Source: Blastocatellia bacterium AA13
GTDB lineage: Bacteria > Acidobacteriota > Blastocatellia > UBA7656
Reading direction: 5' to 3'
NCBI GenBank assembly: GCA_003222245.1
Contig: QHVH01000036.1
Span: 45,294 to 109,293 of the forward strand
DNA: 64,000 nucleotides
The first letter of the stretch is position 1, and every line of letters starts with the position of its first letter. Positions 8,774 through 18,518 of this stretch are shown in pieces. The position numbers were made by a program, and so were the translations under genes. The notes beneath the pieces were generated by a model. That model was not told the DNA's origin. It worked only from the letters and a program-made list of their open reading frames with translations, and made no database searches.

Positions 8774-9617
8774 GGTAATAAGGTTCTTCTTTAGCCGAAT
8801 TATTCACAAAACCGCGCCAGGAAATAGAGCACGTGGAGCCGCGTCGAGCCGCATCTCGATAACTGGAAGACGGCAAACACGTCACTGCTTTTTTTAAGGA
8901 GTGTATGGGACTCGGCTGCTGCCTCTCGACAGCTGCTGCCTCTCGACAGTTTGGAAGGCCAGGAAACCTGTTCGTCGCTCCGCTCGCAAGGATTTCTCGC
9001 AAATGCGCCCGTAAGTTCGAGCCTTTGACTCGCATGGCAAAACAATCAAGAAGGTCTGTTGTGGCGGAATCGCTCCGACAGGAGCGCAATGCGGCGGCGC
9101 AGGCCTCCTCAAACGACTTACCGCTCCCGCAGCAAAATAGTCTATGCCCGCCTTTCTCGAACACTCGCGTCGCGCCGGGGATCTCGAGCGCGATATCTCT
9201 TCACGATCTTCGTTGCGTTGCGCAACCACAGGCCTAAACTGACCCTGTTCCTGCGCGTGCCCGGCGCTCCTATCGACAACAACATCTGTGGAAGAAAGCT
9301 GTTCTCCATCCGCAAGAACTCTCTGTTCTACCGAACGAAAAACGGAGCGCAAGTAGGCGACCTCTTCATGAGCCTCATCTACTTGGTTTCTTCATTATGA
9401 TAGTGATGTTTAGTCGTTCAGGAATTCATCGTGTGAACCACAATGAGACCCGCGATTATCGCTACAAGATCTAGGCGCCGCGTGGCGTCGCTTGGACTCT
9501 TGACGTGCTCAAATCGGGCGTGATAGCTATGCGATCCGCATCACACGACGGTCGTGATTAATAAGAGCGAGAAGCGACCATAAGAGGACTGTTTCAGTCG
9601 AACAGGCCTGACCGCTG
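8774..9617. other. Long intergenic stretch with transposon debris
   Basis: About 840 bases without an intact gene. It holds a 17-bp direct tandem duplication (GCTGCTGCCTCTCGACA, 8915-8948) and a decayed IS66 transposase end (listed separately). Other open frames here have no coding character. Confidence 0.6.
9233..9400 (+). pseudogene. IS66-family transposase, C-terminal relic
   Basis: The frame reads LTLFLRVPGAPIDNN, then SIRKNSLFYRTKNGAQV and GDLFMSLIYL before a stop. This matches the end of IS66 TnpC transposases (FLxxPGxPxDNNxxERxL, HRKNSLFYRTxxGAxVGDxxMSLIxT). The DNNxxE glutamate position reads ICGRK and is lost, and no transposase sequence is visible upstream, so it is a relic. Confidence 0.75.
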
Positions 9618-9629
9618 ATGGAGGGACAA

Positions 9630-10406
9630 ATGTCGAAAGTAGTCATTGGCTTTTTAGTTGGTGCCGGGTTATTAATCGCGGCTCGATTCGGCATAGCCAG
9701 GTACCCGCAGGTAACAAAGGAACAAAGCGAATATCAGGCGGAACTCAAGGGCGCGACCCCCATACGCGACGGATCCGTCACCGCGAAGGAGCTAGTGCGT
9801 CGCACTTTATACAACGGTATCAGACAAGGTGAGAATGACAAGCCAATCAATGAACTCATTGCACCGTTAAAGGGTCAGAAGCTCGTGTACGGACTAACTC
9901 TCATGGTCCGAAGGGTGCAGGAGTTCACCGGGACTGAGACACCCAAAAATTATTTTCACTTGCTTGCTGGCGAATCAGATCTAGTCATTCGGGGAAAAGC
10001 GTTAAACCAGGATTCCCAGATTACGGCCGATGGGATGTTTCTTTTTTCTGATTACCGCGTCGGCGTCACGGAGGTTTTTAAGAACAATTCGGCTGTGCCG
10101 ATAGAGGTGGGTGACACAATTAATGTTGCTCTTCCGGGAGGAAAGGTACTGATTGATGCTGTGATTGTGAAAGCCAGCGGTAATAGCACTGCTATACTGC
10201 CAGTCAATGATGCGGAGGTTGTGCTCTTCCTAAAATATATTCCGGAAACCGGTGACTATAAGCTTGCCAGATACAATGGCAGCTTTGAGCTCAATAGTCA
10301 TTCCGTTCGGGCACTAGCTGGCCGTTTCCCCGCTGATTTCTTAAAGGATGAGGCATCTTTCCTGAAGACTCTTCGAACCGCATCCGAACGCTTGGGCAAT
10401 CGGTGA
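9630..10406 (+). CDS. Exported or membrane-anchored protein of unknown function
   Basis: 258 residues from the ATG at 9630 ([13 protein letters not shown]); the frame is open 12 nt further up. One N-terminal hydrophobic segment (about 3-22) is either an uncleaved anchor or a signal peptide. The middle carries a beta-rich segment with [27 protein letters not shown] and a later [18 protein letters not shown] have no name for this fold; similar small beta proteins recur in acidobacteria. It ends 10 nt before the protease gene and is probably in one operon with it. Confidence 0.7.
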   Translation: MSKVVIGFLVGAGLLIAARFGIARYPQVTKEQSEYQAELKGATPIRDGSVTAKELVRRTLYNGIRQGENDKPINELIAPLKGQKLVYGLTLMVRRVQEFTGTETPKNYFHLLAGESDLVIRGKALNQDSQITADGMFLFSDYRVGVTEVFKNNSAVPIEVGDTINVALPGGKVLIDAVIVKASGNSTAILPVNDAEVVLFLKYIPETGDYKLARYNGSFELNSHSVRALAGRFPADFLKDEASFLKTLRTASERLGNR

Positions 10407-10416
10407 GGCACAGGAC

Positions 10417-11718
10417 ATGAACATGCTTAGAGGTCGATTGATCTTCGCCCGCGACTTCGTTGTGGGCCTGGTTAGCAGCGCTCTAATCCTGAGTTTTCCA
10501 TTCGCGGGTTCAGTGGCAGAGGCAGGTTGCCCACCGCTTACACCTTGGCAAGGATGGGTTCCGAATTCCAGCATAAACTACGTCGCGATTACTTTCTCCC
10601 AAGAAGAGTTAAGTCGAATAGATTCGGCGATGCAAGATTGGACGTTTCACAATACCTCGTTTTTCAACTGCTCAAATGTAGGGTTCTATAAGGGCACATT
10701 CGGTTCTTACATTATAACGAGCAACGCAGGGCAGAACCCGGCCTTTCCAGATGCGATTGCAACCACCAGCATTCAGAGGCCCGGTAACCGCGTATCGTCC
10801 GCTACAACCACTTTCTTCTGGGGCGCGATGACTCCCGCCCCCAATGTACACCCCGGATGGAACCGAGACGGTTCAGCCGACTATTATGGATGTATTTTAG
10901 AGACTATTCTGCACGAAGTAGGCCACACGATGGGGCTTGATGATGCGACGTTGCCCGAGATCGCGGGCCAAACGGTCATGAATGATACCTCCGGGATAAA
11001 CGATTCCGGCCACCTTGGCGCTACATCGATAGAGCCCTGTGATGATGACCGAATAGATGGCGAACCTCAGTATTTTGCTAATTGCGTATTCAGTGGTACC
11101 TGTGATCAAGAACCGCCGTTGGGCGGATGTGGGAGTGGGGGGGCCTGGGACTGGGATCTGTGCCGCTGTGTATACAACTACAGCCCAATACTGATTGATA
11201 CTTTGGGAAACGGATTCCAATTGACGGGTGCTGACGGCGGCGTCAACTTTGATCTAAATAGTGATGGTGTTCCCGAACGTATAAGTTGGACCGCTGCGGG
11301 CTCTGATGATGCCTTTCTGGCATTGGACCGAAATAGTAATGGCAGAATTGACAATGGCCAGGAGTTATTCGGGAACTTCACGGAGCAGCCGTCCTCGGCG
11401 TCTCCGAACGGTTTCGCGGCTCTTGCCGAGCTTGATAAGCATGCTAACGGCGGCAACGAAGATGGAATGATTGACCGGCGGGATTCTGTTTTTGCGTCGC
11501 TGCTTTTGTGGAAGGACACCAACCATAATGGAGCCTCCGAACCCAACGAGCTATATTCGTTGCCCGTACTCGGCGTCTACGGTATCAGCCTAAATTATAA
11601 GAAGACAAGACGAAGCGATTTCTATGGTAACCAGCTCCGATACAGATCGAAAGTGTATGACGCTCGCAACACCCATGTCGGTCAATGGGCTTATGACGTA
11701 TTTTTTCTCACACATTGA
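10417..11718 (+). CDS. Secreted metzincin-like metalloprotease with Ca-binding C-terminal region
   Basis: 433 residues, signal peptide about 1-36 ending AEA-G. The zinc site is [12 protein letters not shown]166, E167, H170 and D176 as likely third ligand, with a Met-turn candidate QTVMND at M188. Asp as third ligand is known from snapalysin-type metzincins. After a Cys-rich hinge ([14 protein letters not shown]) the C-terminal part has EF-hand or RTX-like calcium loops: [13 protein letters not shown] and [18 protein letters not shown], then a repeat of the pattern ([13 protein letters not shown]). The LDxNxNGxIDxGxELFGN motif is typical of exported calcium-binding modules. Likely an extracellular protease. 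Cleavage specificity is not predictable. Confidence 0.8.
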   Translation: MNMLRGRLIFARDFVVGLVSSALILSFPFAGSVAEAGCPPLTPWQGWVPNSSINYVAITFSQEELSRIDSAMQDWTFHNTSFFNCSNVGFYKGTFGSYIITSNAGQNPAFPDAIATTSIQRPGNRVSSATTTFFWGAMTPAPNVHPGWNRDGSADYYGCILETILHEVGHTMGLDDATLPEIAGQTVMNDTSGINDSGHLGATSIEPCDDDRIDGEPQYFANCVFSGTCDQEPPLGGCGSGGAWDWDLCRCVYNYSPILIDTLGNGFQLTGADGGVNFDLNSDGVPERISWTAAGSDDAFLALDRNSNGRIDNGQELFGNFTEQPSSASPNGFAALAELDKHANGGNEDGMIDRRDSVFASLLLWKDTNHNGASEPNELYSLPVLGVYGISLNYKKTRRSDFYGNQLRYRSKVYDARNTHVGQWAYDVFFLTH

Positions 11719-11780
11719 GTGGGTGGTCTGTGCTCAAGTAGTTTCGGCAGTATCGACACCGCAGCTAACTAACCGCGTTT

Positions 11781-11933
11781 GTGAGGTTCGAGCCTGTCAC
11801 ATGGTCAGAGGAGTTTATCGACGAATATCTCTTCTTTCTGGGAAAGCGAAATAAAGACAGAGCAAACCTCGAAAAGGGAATCGCATGTCTACTGCAAGCC
11901 ATTCGTCTCCCGCATCCTGACATCGACCGATGA
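11781..11933 (+). CDS. Possible small ORF or gene fragment, 50 residues
   Basis: GTG-started frame reading VRFEPVTWSEEFIDEY, then LFFLGKRNKDRANLEKGIAC and LLQAIRLPHPDIDR before TGA. The composition is protein-like (acidic helix, then basic and amphipathic helix) and unlike the shadow frames around it. No ribosome site is obvious, and I do not recognise a family. It may be a relic. Confidence 0.3.
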   Translation: MRFEPVTWSEEFIDEYLFFLGKRNKDRANLEKGIACLLQAIRLPHPDIDR

Positions 11934-12270
11934 GTCGAATCTGCCCGCCTTAGATTGATATTTCGCTTCTACACAGATCATAGCGCGGCGGCCAACCGTG
12001 AATGAAAGTCCTCGGGACGGAGGCATTCGTATTTCGGCTCTTGATCCTTCTCTTATGGGAGTGCACCCGGCAGATCCTAACGCTGGTGCTGCCGTCCGCG
12101 CTGGAAATAACCAAGATCGTACCTTGAGTCAAAATGGGTCAATAGGGCGGAGAGCCGATTAAATTCATTTGAGACTTAAGGCGCTGATTGGGCCTAATTT
12201 CGACAGATCGCGAGGTCACGCAGCAGCGATGCGTCATTTACGGACGGTGCGTCATTTGCAAAGTGGCGGG

Positions 12271-12363
12271 TTGATGCGAGTGCAAGTTGATGCGAGGTGA
12301 TGCGAGTGCAAAGTGATGCGAGTGCAAAGTGATGCGAGTGAAAGTGGTGCAAAGTGATGCGAG
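12271..12363. repeat. Degenerate tandem repeat, unit about 16 bp
   Basis: Copies of GTGATGCGAGTGCAAA, some shortened or altered (GTTGATGCGAG, GTGGTGCAAA), six or so in a row, ending about 55 nt before the hybrid kinase start. Confidence 0.8.
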
Positions 12364-12418
12364 CATTTCTCGTGAGCAGATCGGCCTACGAGGCCGGAAG
12401 GGTTGAATTCACATCGTA

Positions 12419-15400
12419 ATGAAGAGCTATAAACAGTCGCTCCTTGGAGCGTTGGGATGCACGCTTTTGCTCGTCTGTGTGCAATGCGTTTCCGCGCTGG
12501 ATCCGCGGCAACCCATTAACCAATATGTCGTCAATTCCTGGCAGGATGAGAGCGGGCTGCCGGAGATTTCAGTGCAGGCGATCGCGCAGACGACGGATGG
12601 ATATATTTGGGCGGGTACACATGAAGGTCTGGTCCGCTTTGACGGCGTCAAGTTCAAGACCTTTAGCACACGCGACACGAAGGCGATTAAGGACGATGAC
12701 ATAGCGACGCTTCTTGCGGACCCCGATGGCGGATTGTGGGTCGGGACGCGGGGCGGCCTCATTCGACTCAAGGACGGCGAGATCACGTCCTATACGACCG
12801 ATGATGGTTTGTCGTCAAACATTATCAAGACGCTGTGCATGGGGAGAGATGGCAGTTTGTGGATTGGAACGTGGGGAGGAGGATTGAACCGTCTCAAGGA
12901 AGGCCGCTTCACGGCCTACACCACGAACGACGGGCTTCTGAGCAACGTTATTACGTCGATTTGCGAGAGCGGGAACGGCGGGATCTGGATTGCAAGCGTC
13001 GATGCGGGCTTGTGTCATCTCAAGGACGGAGTGTTCAAGAACTACACGACTAAGGATGGGTTGTCCAATACTACACTCAAGGCGGTTTGCGAAGATAAGG
13101 ACGGTGCACTATGGATCGGAACAGACAGCGCGGGCCTGATTAGATTCAAGGAAGGGCGCTTCACGGATTTCACAATCAAGGATGGCCTGAGCAACAAGCA
13201 TATAGCGGCATTATTGCAGGACAAAGAAGGAAGCCTTTGGATTGCAACTCAGGGAGGAGTGAGCGTCCTGAGAGAAGGCAAGTTCAGCACGTTCGGACTC
13301 GATAATGGTTTGGCCAACGAGTTAGCTACGTCGTTGTATGAGGACCTTGAAGGTAGTATATGGGTGGGTACTCGCGGCGGCGGCCTGAGCCGCCTCAAAA
13401 GCGGCAAGTTCACTGTCTACACAGCTCGAGACGGATTGAGCGACGACCGCGCGGGCTGTGTGTACCAGGACCGGCAAGGGGCGATCTGGATCGGAACATA
13501 TCACCGCGGATTAAGCAGGTTTCAAAACGGCAGCTTCACCAATTACACCTCCGACAACGGCTTGTTTGGCACATCGGTCTTTGCAATTCACGAAGACAAG
13601 AGAGGGAACATCTGGATCGGCACTGATGACGGATTGAACTGCCTTGCGAACGGCCGCTTTACCTACTATGGCACTAAAGACGGATTGTCAAACAACGTTG
13701 TACAAGCGATCAGTGAGAGCGTGGACGGAACACTGTGGTTCGGCACATGGGGCGGAGGTTTGAATCGCTTCAGGGACGGCCGTTTTACTTCGATAAGAGC
13801 TGCCGAAGGGTTGCCTAACGACTTCATCATGACCCTGTTTGAAGACAGCGGCGGCGCGTTGTGGATTGGTACCGAGGGCGGCGGATTGAGCTGCCTGAAA
13901 AACGGGCGGCTTACGACTTACACAACTGCTAATGGACTGTCGAGCGACGTCGTGTCGTTTATCTACGAAGACAATACCGGCGTGCTTTGGATCGGAACTC
14001 AGGGAGGAGGTATTAATCGCTTCAAGAACGGCGTATTTTCTTCCATCACTTCGAGCAAGGGCCTCTTCAATAACACGGTACACGCCATCTTGGAAGATGC
14101 GACCGGTGATTTCTGGATTAGCTGCAATCAGGGTATCTACCGCGTTAGCAAAGAACAACTCAATGATTTCGCCGACGGCCGAATCAAGTCTGTTTCCATC
14201 GTTTCCTTTGGCACTTCCGATGGTATGAGGGCGAGTGAGTGCAACAGCTCGGATCCGCCTGCCCTGCGGGACAGAGAGGGCAAGTTCTGGTTTCCGACTA
14301 TCAAAGGCATTGTCGTAATCGATCCGCTTCACTTTCCGGTAAATGCTACGCCGCCGCCGATCGTGATAGAGCAGGCGTTGGTCGATGGCAAACCGGTAGG
14401 GCTTCGAGGAAATGTGGAACTGCCGGCCGGAGGCGTCAGACTCGAATTGCAGTACGCGGGCCTCAGTTATATCGCGCCGGAGAGAGTGCGCTTCAAATAC
14501 CGGGTCGAGGGCTTCGACAAAGATTGGGTTGAGGCAGGCGGCGCCCGCGCAGCCCAATACACCAATTTACCTCCTGGAGCGCACACCTTTCGGGTGATCG
14601 CCTGCAACAACGACGGAGTCTGGAATGAATCCGGAGCATCTTTCAGCTTTTATGTACCTCCGCTCTTTTACCAAACAACGTGGTTTTGGGCGCTGTGCGC
14701 GCTGACGCTCCTTGCGGCCGCTTTTGTCGCGCATCGCCTCCGCGTCGCACAATTGAGAGCCCATGAGAGAGCGCTGACTCGACGAGTCGATGAACGCACA
14801 CGTGAGCTAAGCATCGAGAAGAACCGTTTCCAGCAGCTCTTCGAGAACGCACCGATAGGAATCGCGCTGCTCGACGGCGACAACAGCGTCGAGGTTGTCA
14901 ACAGAAGCTTCGAGGGCATCTTTCAATATTCGCTTGAAGACCTCGCGGAACGGGAAACGAGCGCGCGAGTCATCCCGCCGGTGGTTTTTCAGCAGGCCGC
15001 CGCCGGCCGCGTCGACGATACGGAGACCATCAGCAGCCGGAAAGACGGGAGCGAGGTCCCCGTTCAAACATATGGAGTGCCTATTCTGGTTGATGAACAG
15101 CGCGAAGGGATCTTCGCCATGTTCGTCGATATCACCGAGCGAAAGAGATACGAGGCCGAGCTGAGGCAGGCAAAGGAAGCCGCCGAGTCCGCGACCCGCG
15201 CCAAGAGCGCGTTCCTTGCGAATATGAGCCATGAGATTCGCACCCCGATGAATGCCGTGATCGGTATGACCAGTCTGCTGCGGGATACGGAGCTTACCGC
15301 CGAACAGATGGAGTTCGTGGATACGATTCAGACCGGCGGCGATTCCCTGGTCGCGATCATCAACGACATACTCGACTTCTCGAAGATCGAATCAGGCAAG

Positions 15401-16759
15401 CTCGAGCTTGAGTCGAGTCCCTTCGACCTGGACGAGTGCGTTGAAGAGGCGATGGATTTGCTCGCGGTAGCCGCCGCAAATAAGGGAATCGAGATGCTGT
15501 ATGTTATCGACAGCGAAGCGCCTCGAATGATCATCGGCGATCCGACTCGCCTCAGACAGATCCTCGTCAACCTGCTCAGCAACGCCGTTAAATTCACCCA
15601 CCATGGCGAAATTGTGATCTCGGCGGGAGCAAAGAGAATTGCAGACAACAACTTTGAGATTCAGTTCGCGGTAAAGGACACGGGCATCGGCATTCCAGAG
15701 AACAAGATGGATCGACTCTTCCAGTCATTCAGCCAGGTTGATAGCTCGACCACGCGCCAGTACGGCGGTACGGGGCTCGGCCTGGCCATAAGTTCGATCC
15801 TCACCCAGTTGATGGGCGGAAAGATGTGGGTTGAAAGCAAGGTGGGCGTCGGGTCCGTTTTTCACTTCACGATCAAGGTGATGTCCGCTCCCTCTCAACA
15901 GCGGGTTCACTCGACCTCCAATTCGTCGCGCAGCTTTACCGGCAAGCGGTTGCTCATAGTGTGCGATAACGAAGCCAGCAGGGGAATCATTGCCTCTCAT
16001 GCGGCCTCGTGGGACCTGGCCGCTGAAGCGGTTTCATCAGGCGCCAAAGCAGTGGAGCATCTAAGCCAGGGCGCGAGATTTGACGCGGCTGTCCTGGATT
16101 TGAATAGGTCCGGCGTGGACTGCGCGGCGCTCGTTGACCAGATGCGCAAGATCGCGGGCGAATCGCTTCCGCTCGTGTTGCTTTCATTCGCTGTTCCCGG
16201 CAAACGCGACTCGGGAGTGTTGGAAGCCGACGGCTTGTTTGCCGCGGTGCTGACGAAGCCAATCAAGCCGGCCCAATTACACACTGCTCTCGCGGAAATC
16301 TTTCTCAATCAGCCGGCGAGCAAGAAAATAGCGGCGCGGCCCAGGCGCATCGATCCGACGCTCGGGGCCCGGCTGCCGCTGACCATTCTCGTCGCCGAAG
16401 ACGATTCGATAAATCAACTGCTCGCCAAACAGATGCTCGATCGTATGGGATATCAACCGGACCTCGCCATCAGCGGGCTGGAGGTTCTCGACTTCCTGGA
16501 GCGGCGCCGCTACGACATCGTGCTGATGGATGTCCAGATGCCCGAAATGGACGGATTGGAAGCAACTCGCGAGGTACGCCGTCGTTGGCCGCAATCAGAG
16601 CAACCAGTCGTCATCGCAATGACGGCCAACGCAATGGAAGAGGATCGTAAGAGATGCATGGAAGCCGGAATGGACGATTACATCAGCAAGCCCATACAGG
16701 TCGCTCAATTGCAGGCGGCGCTCGAAAAATGGGGAGAACGTTCGAGCCGTATCCAATGA
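12419..16759 (+). CDS. Hybrid sensor histidine kinase with Reg_prop propeller, PAS and two receivers
   Basis: 1446 residues. Signal peptide or anchor at 1-26. About 35-590 is a long two-component regulator propeller: more than ten repeats of the type DGxLWIGTxGGGLxRLKxGxFTxYTxxDGLSxNxV. Near 640-755 is a Y_Y_Y domain (FKYRVEGFDKDW, YTNLPPGAHTFRV), then a transmembrane helix near 760-785, a PAS domain near 800-920, and HisKA with MSHEIRTPMN (H938). The HATPase has NLLSNAVKF, DTGIGIP and GGTGLGLAIS. Receiver 1 is weakly conserved but keeps D1227 and a TKPI lysine; receiver 2 is canonical (LMDVQMPEMDG, D1371). No DNA-binding domain, so output must pass to a separate protein. These sensors usually detect polysaccharide breakdown products in the periplasm; here no glycan genes are adjacent, so the ligand is open. 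Confidence 0.95.
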   Translation: MKSYKQSLLGALGCTLLLVCVQCVSALDPRQPINQYVVNSWQDESGLPEISVQAIAQTTDGYIWAGTHEGLVRFDGVKFKTFSTRDTKAIKDDDIATLLADPDGGLWVGTRGGLIRLKDGEITSYTTDDGLSSNIIKTLCMGRDGSLWIGTWGGGLNRLKEGRFTAYTTNDGLLSNVITSICESGNGGIWIASVDAGLCHLKDGVFKNYTTKDGLSNTTLKAVCEDKDGALWIGTDSAGLIRFKEGRFTDFTIKDGLSNKHIAALLQDKEGSLWIATQGGVSVLREGKFSTFGLDNGLANELATSLYEDLEGSIWVGTRGGGLSRLKSGKFTVYTARDGLSDDRAGCVYQDRQGAIWIGTYHRGLSRFQNGSFTNYTSDNGLFGTSVFAIHEDKRGNIWIGTDDGLNCLANGRFTYYGTKDGLSNNVVQAISESVDGTLWFGTWGGGLNRFRDGRFTSIRAAEGLPNDFIMTLFEDSGGALWIGTEGGGLSCLKNGRLTTYTTANGLSSDVVSFIYEDNTGVLWIGTQGGGINRFKNGVFSSITSSKGLFNNTVHAILEDATGDFWISCNQGIYRVSKEQLNDFADGRIKSVSIVSFGTSDGMRASECNSSDPPALRDREGKFWFPTIKGIVVIDPLHFPVNATPPPIVIEQALVDGKPVGLRGNVELPAGGVRLELQYAGLSYIAPERVRFKYRVEGFDKDWVEAGGARAAQYTNLPPGAHTFRVIACNNDGVWNESGASFSFYVPPLFYQTTWFWALCALTLLAAAFVAHRLRVAQLRAHERALTRRVDERTRELSIEKNRFQQLFENAPIGIALLDGDNSVEVVNRSFEGIFQYSLEDLAERETSARVIPPVVFQQAAAGRVDDTETISSRKDGSEVPVQTYGVPILVDEQREGIFAMFVDITERKRYEAELRQAKEAAESATRAKSAFLANMSHEIRTPMNAVIGMTSLLRDTELTAEQMEFVDTIQTGGDSLVAIINDILDFSKIESGKLELESSPFDLDECVEEAMDLLAVAAANKGIEMLYVIDSEAPRMIIGDPTRLRQILVNLLSNAVKFTHHGEIVISAGAKRIADNNFEIQFAVKDTGIGIPENKMDRLFQSFSQVDSSTTRQYGGTGLGLAISSILTQLMGGKMWVESKVGVGSVFHFTIKVMSAPSQQRVHSTSNSSRSFTGKRLLIVCDNEASRGIIASHAASWDLAAEAVSSGAKAVEHLSQGARFDAAVLDLNRSGVDCAALVDQMRKIAGESLPLVLLSFAVPGKRDSGVLEADGLFAAVLTKPIKPAQLHTALAEIFLNQPASKKIAARPRRIDPTLGARLPLTILVAEDDSINQLLAKQMLDRMGYQPDLAISGLEVLDFLERRRYDIVLMDVQMPEMDGLEATREVRRRWPQSEQPVVIAMTANAMEEDRKRCMEAGMDDYISKPIQVAQLQAALEKWGERSSRIQ

Positions 16760-16949
16760 TCAGCAATCAAGTCAAAGAGCGATGAGGACTTCATGGCCAA
16801 AGAGCCCGGGTAGTGATAGATAGGCGTAAACGCAAGGTCGCGAGGACGCAAAGACGCAAGTTCAACCCGCTGATGATCGCGTCTTCGACCGCAACGGCTG
16901 TCTGACAGGAACCAATCAGCCGAATACGCTTACGTTTGAGGAGGATTGG

Positions 16950-17528
16950 TTATTTGCCAAAAACGCGTTTGAGGGAGCGCGCGAGCAGGGTCCAAAAAGC
17001 GCGCCAGGCGAGCGGGACTGCGCTTACGGCTTCAGGTTCACTTGGGGCTTCTTCGACCGCTTGAGGTTGATCGGCGATTTCGAGATGTTGTTTTACGCAA
17101 GCCGCGAACTGACGAAACAGTTGTCTGGAGACCTCTTCGATCATTCCCCGGCCGAACTGGACTATTTTGCCTACAAGATCAATCTCGGCTTCGACGGTAA
17201 CCTGTGAGCCCCCGTTTGCACCCGGTGTAATCTTGCTCAGCATCGTTAACTTCGCGGAGCCGCCTCCGCCTGCTTCGCGGCCCTCGCCCACCAGTCGGAC
17301 TACTCGCTGGGCCTCGTCAAGCTCGGTGAATCTCACGACGCCTTTGTAAGACATCGCGACGGGTCCGACCTTCACCTTCACCGCGCCGACGTAAGACTTG
17401 TCTTCGCGCGCTTCGAGAAGTTCGGCCCCGGGCAAGCAGACGGCGACCTTAGCAGGATCGATCAGGTACTCCCACACCTGCTGGGCCGACGCCTGGATAT
17501 CAAACGCTTCCTGAATCTTGAATGCCAT
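16950..17528 (-). CDS. CoxG-like SRPBCC protein
   Basis: 192 residues. The N-terminal 150 residues match the CoxG (carbon monoxide dehydrogenase subunit G) branch of the START/SRPBCC fold: VWEYLIDPAKVAVCLPGAELLE, VKVKVGPVAMSYKGVVRF, ITLxxxxGGSQVTVEAEIDLVGKIVQFG and RGMIEEVSRQLFRQFA. The C-terminal 40 residues are an acidic linker followed by a hydrophobic, basic helix (WRAFWTLLARSLKRVFGK), a likely membrane anchor, as in CoxG. No coxMSL genes are near, so a role with another molybdoenzyme or as a lipid- or quinone-binding protein is equally possible. Confidence 0.8.
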   Translation of the reverse strand: MAFKIQEAFDIQASAQQVWEYLIDPAKVAVCLPGAELLEAREDKSYVGAVKVKVGPVAMSYKGVVRFTELDEAQRVVRLVGEGREAGGGGSAKLTMLSKITPGANGGSQVTVEAEIDLVGKIVQFGRGMIEEVSRQLFRQFAACVKQHLEIADQPQAVEEAPSEPEAVSAVPLAWRAFWTLLARSLKRVFGK

Positions 17529-17620
17529 AGGCCTCCCCCTCGAATCGAGTTTATGAGACTACAACAATCGGGCGGGATAAGCATAGATTCAGAGGCGATT
17601 CAAACGGTGATTCAAGAAAA

Positions 17621-17648
17621 GCTCCGGCGATGGAATGATCGCCGGAGC
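17621..17648 (-). terminator. Intrinsic terminator downstream of the superoxide dismutase gene
   Basis: 11-bp perfect stem GCTCCGGCGAT/ATCGCCGGAGC with a 6-nt loop; read on the minus strand it is followed by TTTTCTT. Confidence 0.7.
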
Positions 17649-17749
17649 AGGGGAGAGCAATAGCGGAGAATGAGTCGGAGCGATCGGCTTTCTCAACACG
17701 TGATCTTCTTTTTCTCGACCGCTGTTCTAGAGATTGCCGGATTCGGTTG

Positions 17750-18382
17750 CTACACGTTTTGTGCTCGAACCAGTGTTCCTCCGAGCCGCTCTTCGACAAC
17801 CGTCCAATTCATATTAGAGAAGAACGCCTCGATGTATTTGCCGCGCTCGCTGGGTTGGTAATCCAATAAAAATGCGTGTTCCCAAACGTCCATCACGAGC
17901 ACTGGTACAAAGCCCGCGACGTTTCCGACTTCATGCAAACTGGTCCAATGATTTGACAGCTTCTGTGTGAGGGGGTCCTGATAGCAAATAGCCCAGCCAA
18001 CGCCTCGCATCTTACCGACACTTGCAAAATCGGCCTTCCAAATCTCGAAGCTTCCAAAACTGTCCTCGATCGCCGATCGTAAGCTCGAGCTTGGCCTGGG
18101 TTCTCCGCCGCCATTTTTCATGAGATTTCCGAAATAGTACTCGTGGAGGACCATTCCGTTGTACTCGAACCCGAGGCGGCGTTTTAGCTCGGAGTACATT
18201 GGCATCTCCTCCTGCTCCACCTTGCCGCCCTTTATCAACCCGCTTATTTCTTCCGTAAGCTGGTTCGTGTTCTTTACGTATCCTTCGTACAGCTTGAAGT
18301 GCATCTCCAGAGTTTGATCGGAGATCCCCTTCAAGGCGCTCAGGTTGAACTTCTTGACTTGATACGGTTCAGTCGTACTCAT
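17750..18382 (-). CDS. Superoxide dismutase, Fe/Mn type
   Basis: 210 residues without a signal peptide. Metal ligands: H28 (EMHFKLYEGYVKNTN), H80 (MVLHEYYFGNL), D165 and H169 (VMDVWEHAFLLDY). It dismutates superoxide in the cytoplasm. Compared with E. coli SodA/SodB the second-ligand motif is HEYYF rather than NHxxFW, typical of a divergent branch; Fe versus Mn use cannot be told by eye. The gene is single, with a terminator behind it. The metallothionein gene lies just upstream on the same strand, separated by its own terminator. Confidence 0.93.
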   Translation of the reverse strand: MSTTEPYQVKKFNLSALKGISDQTLEMHFKLYEGYVKNTNQLTEEISGLIKGGKVEQEEMPMYSELKRRLGFEYNGMVLHEYYFGNLMKNGGGEPRPSSSLRSAIEDSFGSFEIWKADFASVGKMRGVGWAICYQDPLTQKLSNHWTSLHEVGNVAGFVPVLVMDVWEHAFLLDYQPSERGKYIEAFFSNMNWTVVEERLGGTLVRAQNV

Positions 18383-18427
18383 CGCTTCTCCCTTCTTGCT
18401 GCGAAAAAGGCTATCGGAAAAATGAAA

Positions 18428-18455
18428 CGACGGGTAAGGAGCGCCTTACCCGTCG
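18428..18455 (-). terminator. Intrinsic terminator of the metallothionein gene
   Basis: 12-bp perfect stem CGACGGGTAAGG/CCTTACCCGTCG with a 4-nt loop; on the minus strand it is followed by TTTCATTTTT. Confidence 0.85.
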
Positions 18456-18518
18456 CTGGTTCACTCAGCATGCTGCGAAATAAATAACCGACATGTGGAG
18501 CTCTCGTCAGACTGCACT

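Larger units (their letters stand above)
11719..12418. other. Intergenic region before the hybrid kinase
   Basis: About 700 bases. It holds a 50-codon open frame (11781-11933) and a tandem repeat (12271-12363), both listed separately. No promoter, RNA gene or long hairpin could be called with confidence. Confidence 0.5.

Noticed and set aside
11781..11805. GGTTCGAGCC resembling a tRNA T-loop
   Set aside because: The flanking bases do not form a five-base stem and no cloverleaf could be folded.
12419..14100. The regularly repeated DNA of the kinase propeller as a CRISPR-like or tandem repeat
   Set aside because: The periodicity is protein-level (Reg_prop blades) with divergent codons, not a DNA repeat. 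No CRISPR array or cas gene was seen anywhere in the window.
16950..17528. Carbon monoxide oxidation locus based on the CoxG-like protein
   Set aside because: No coxM, coxS, coxL or other maturation genes are in the window.
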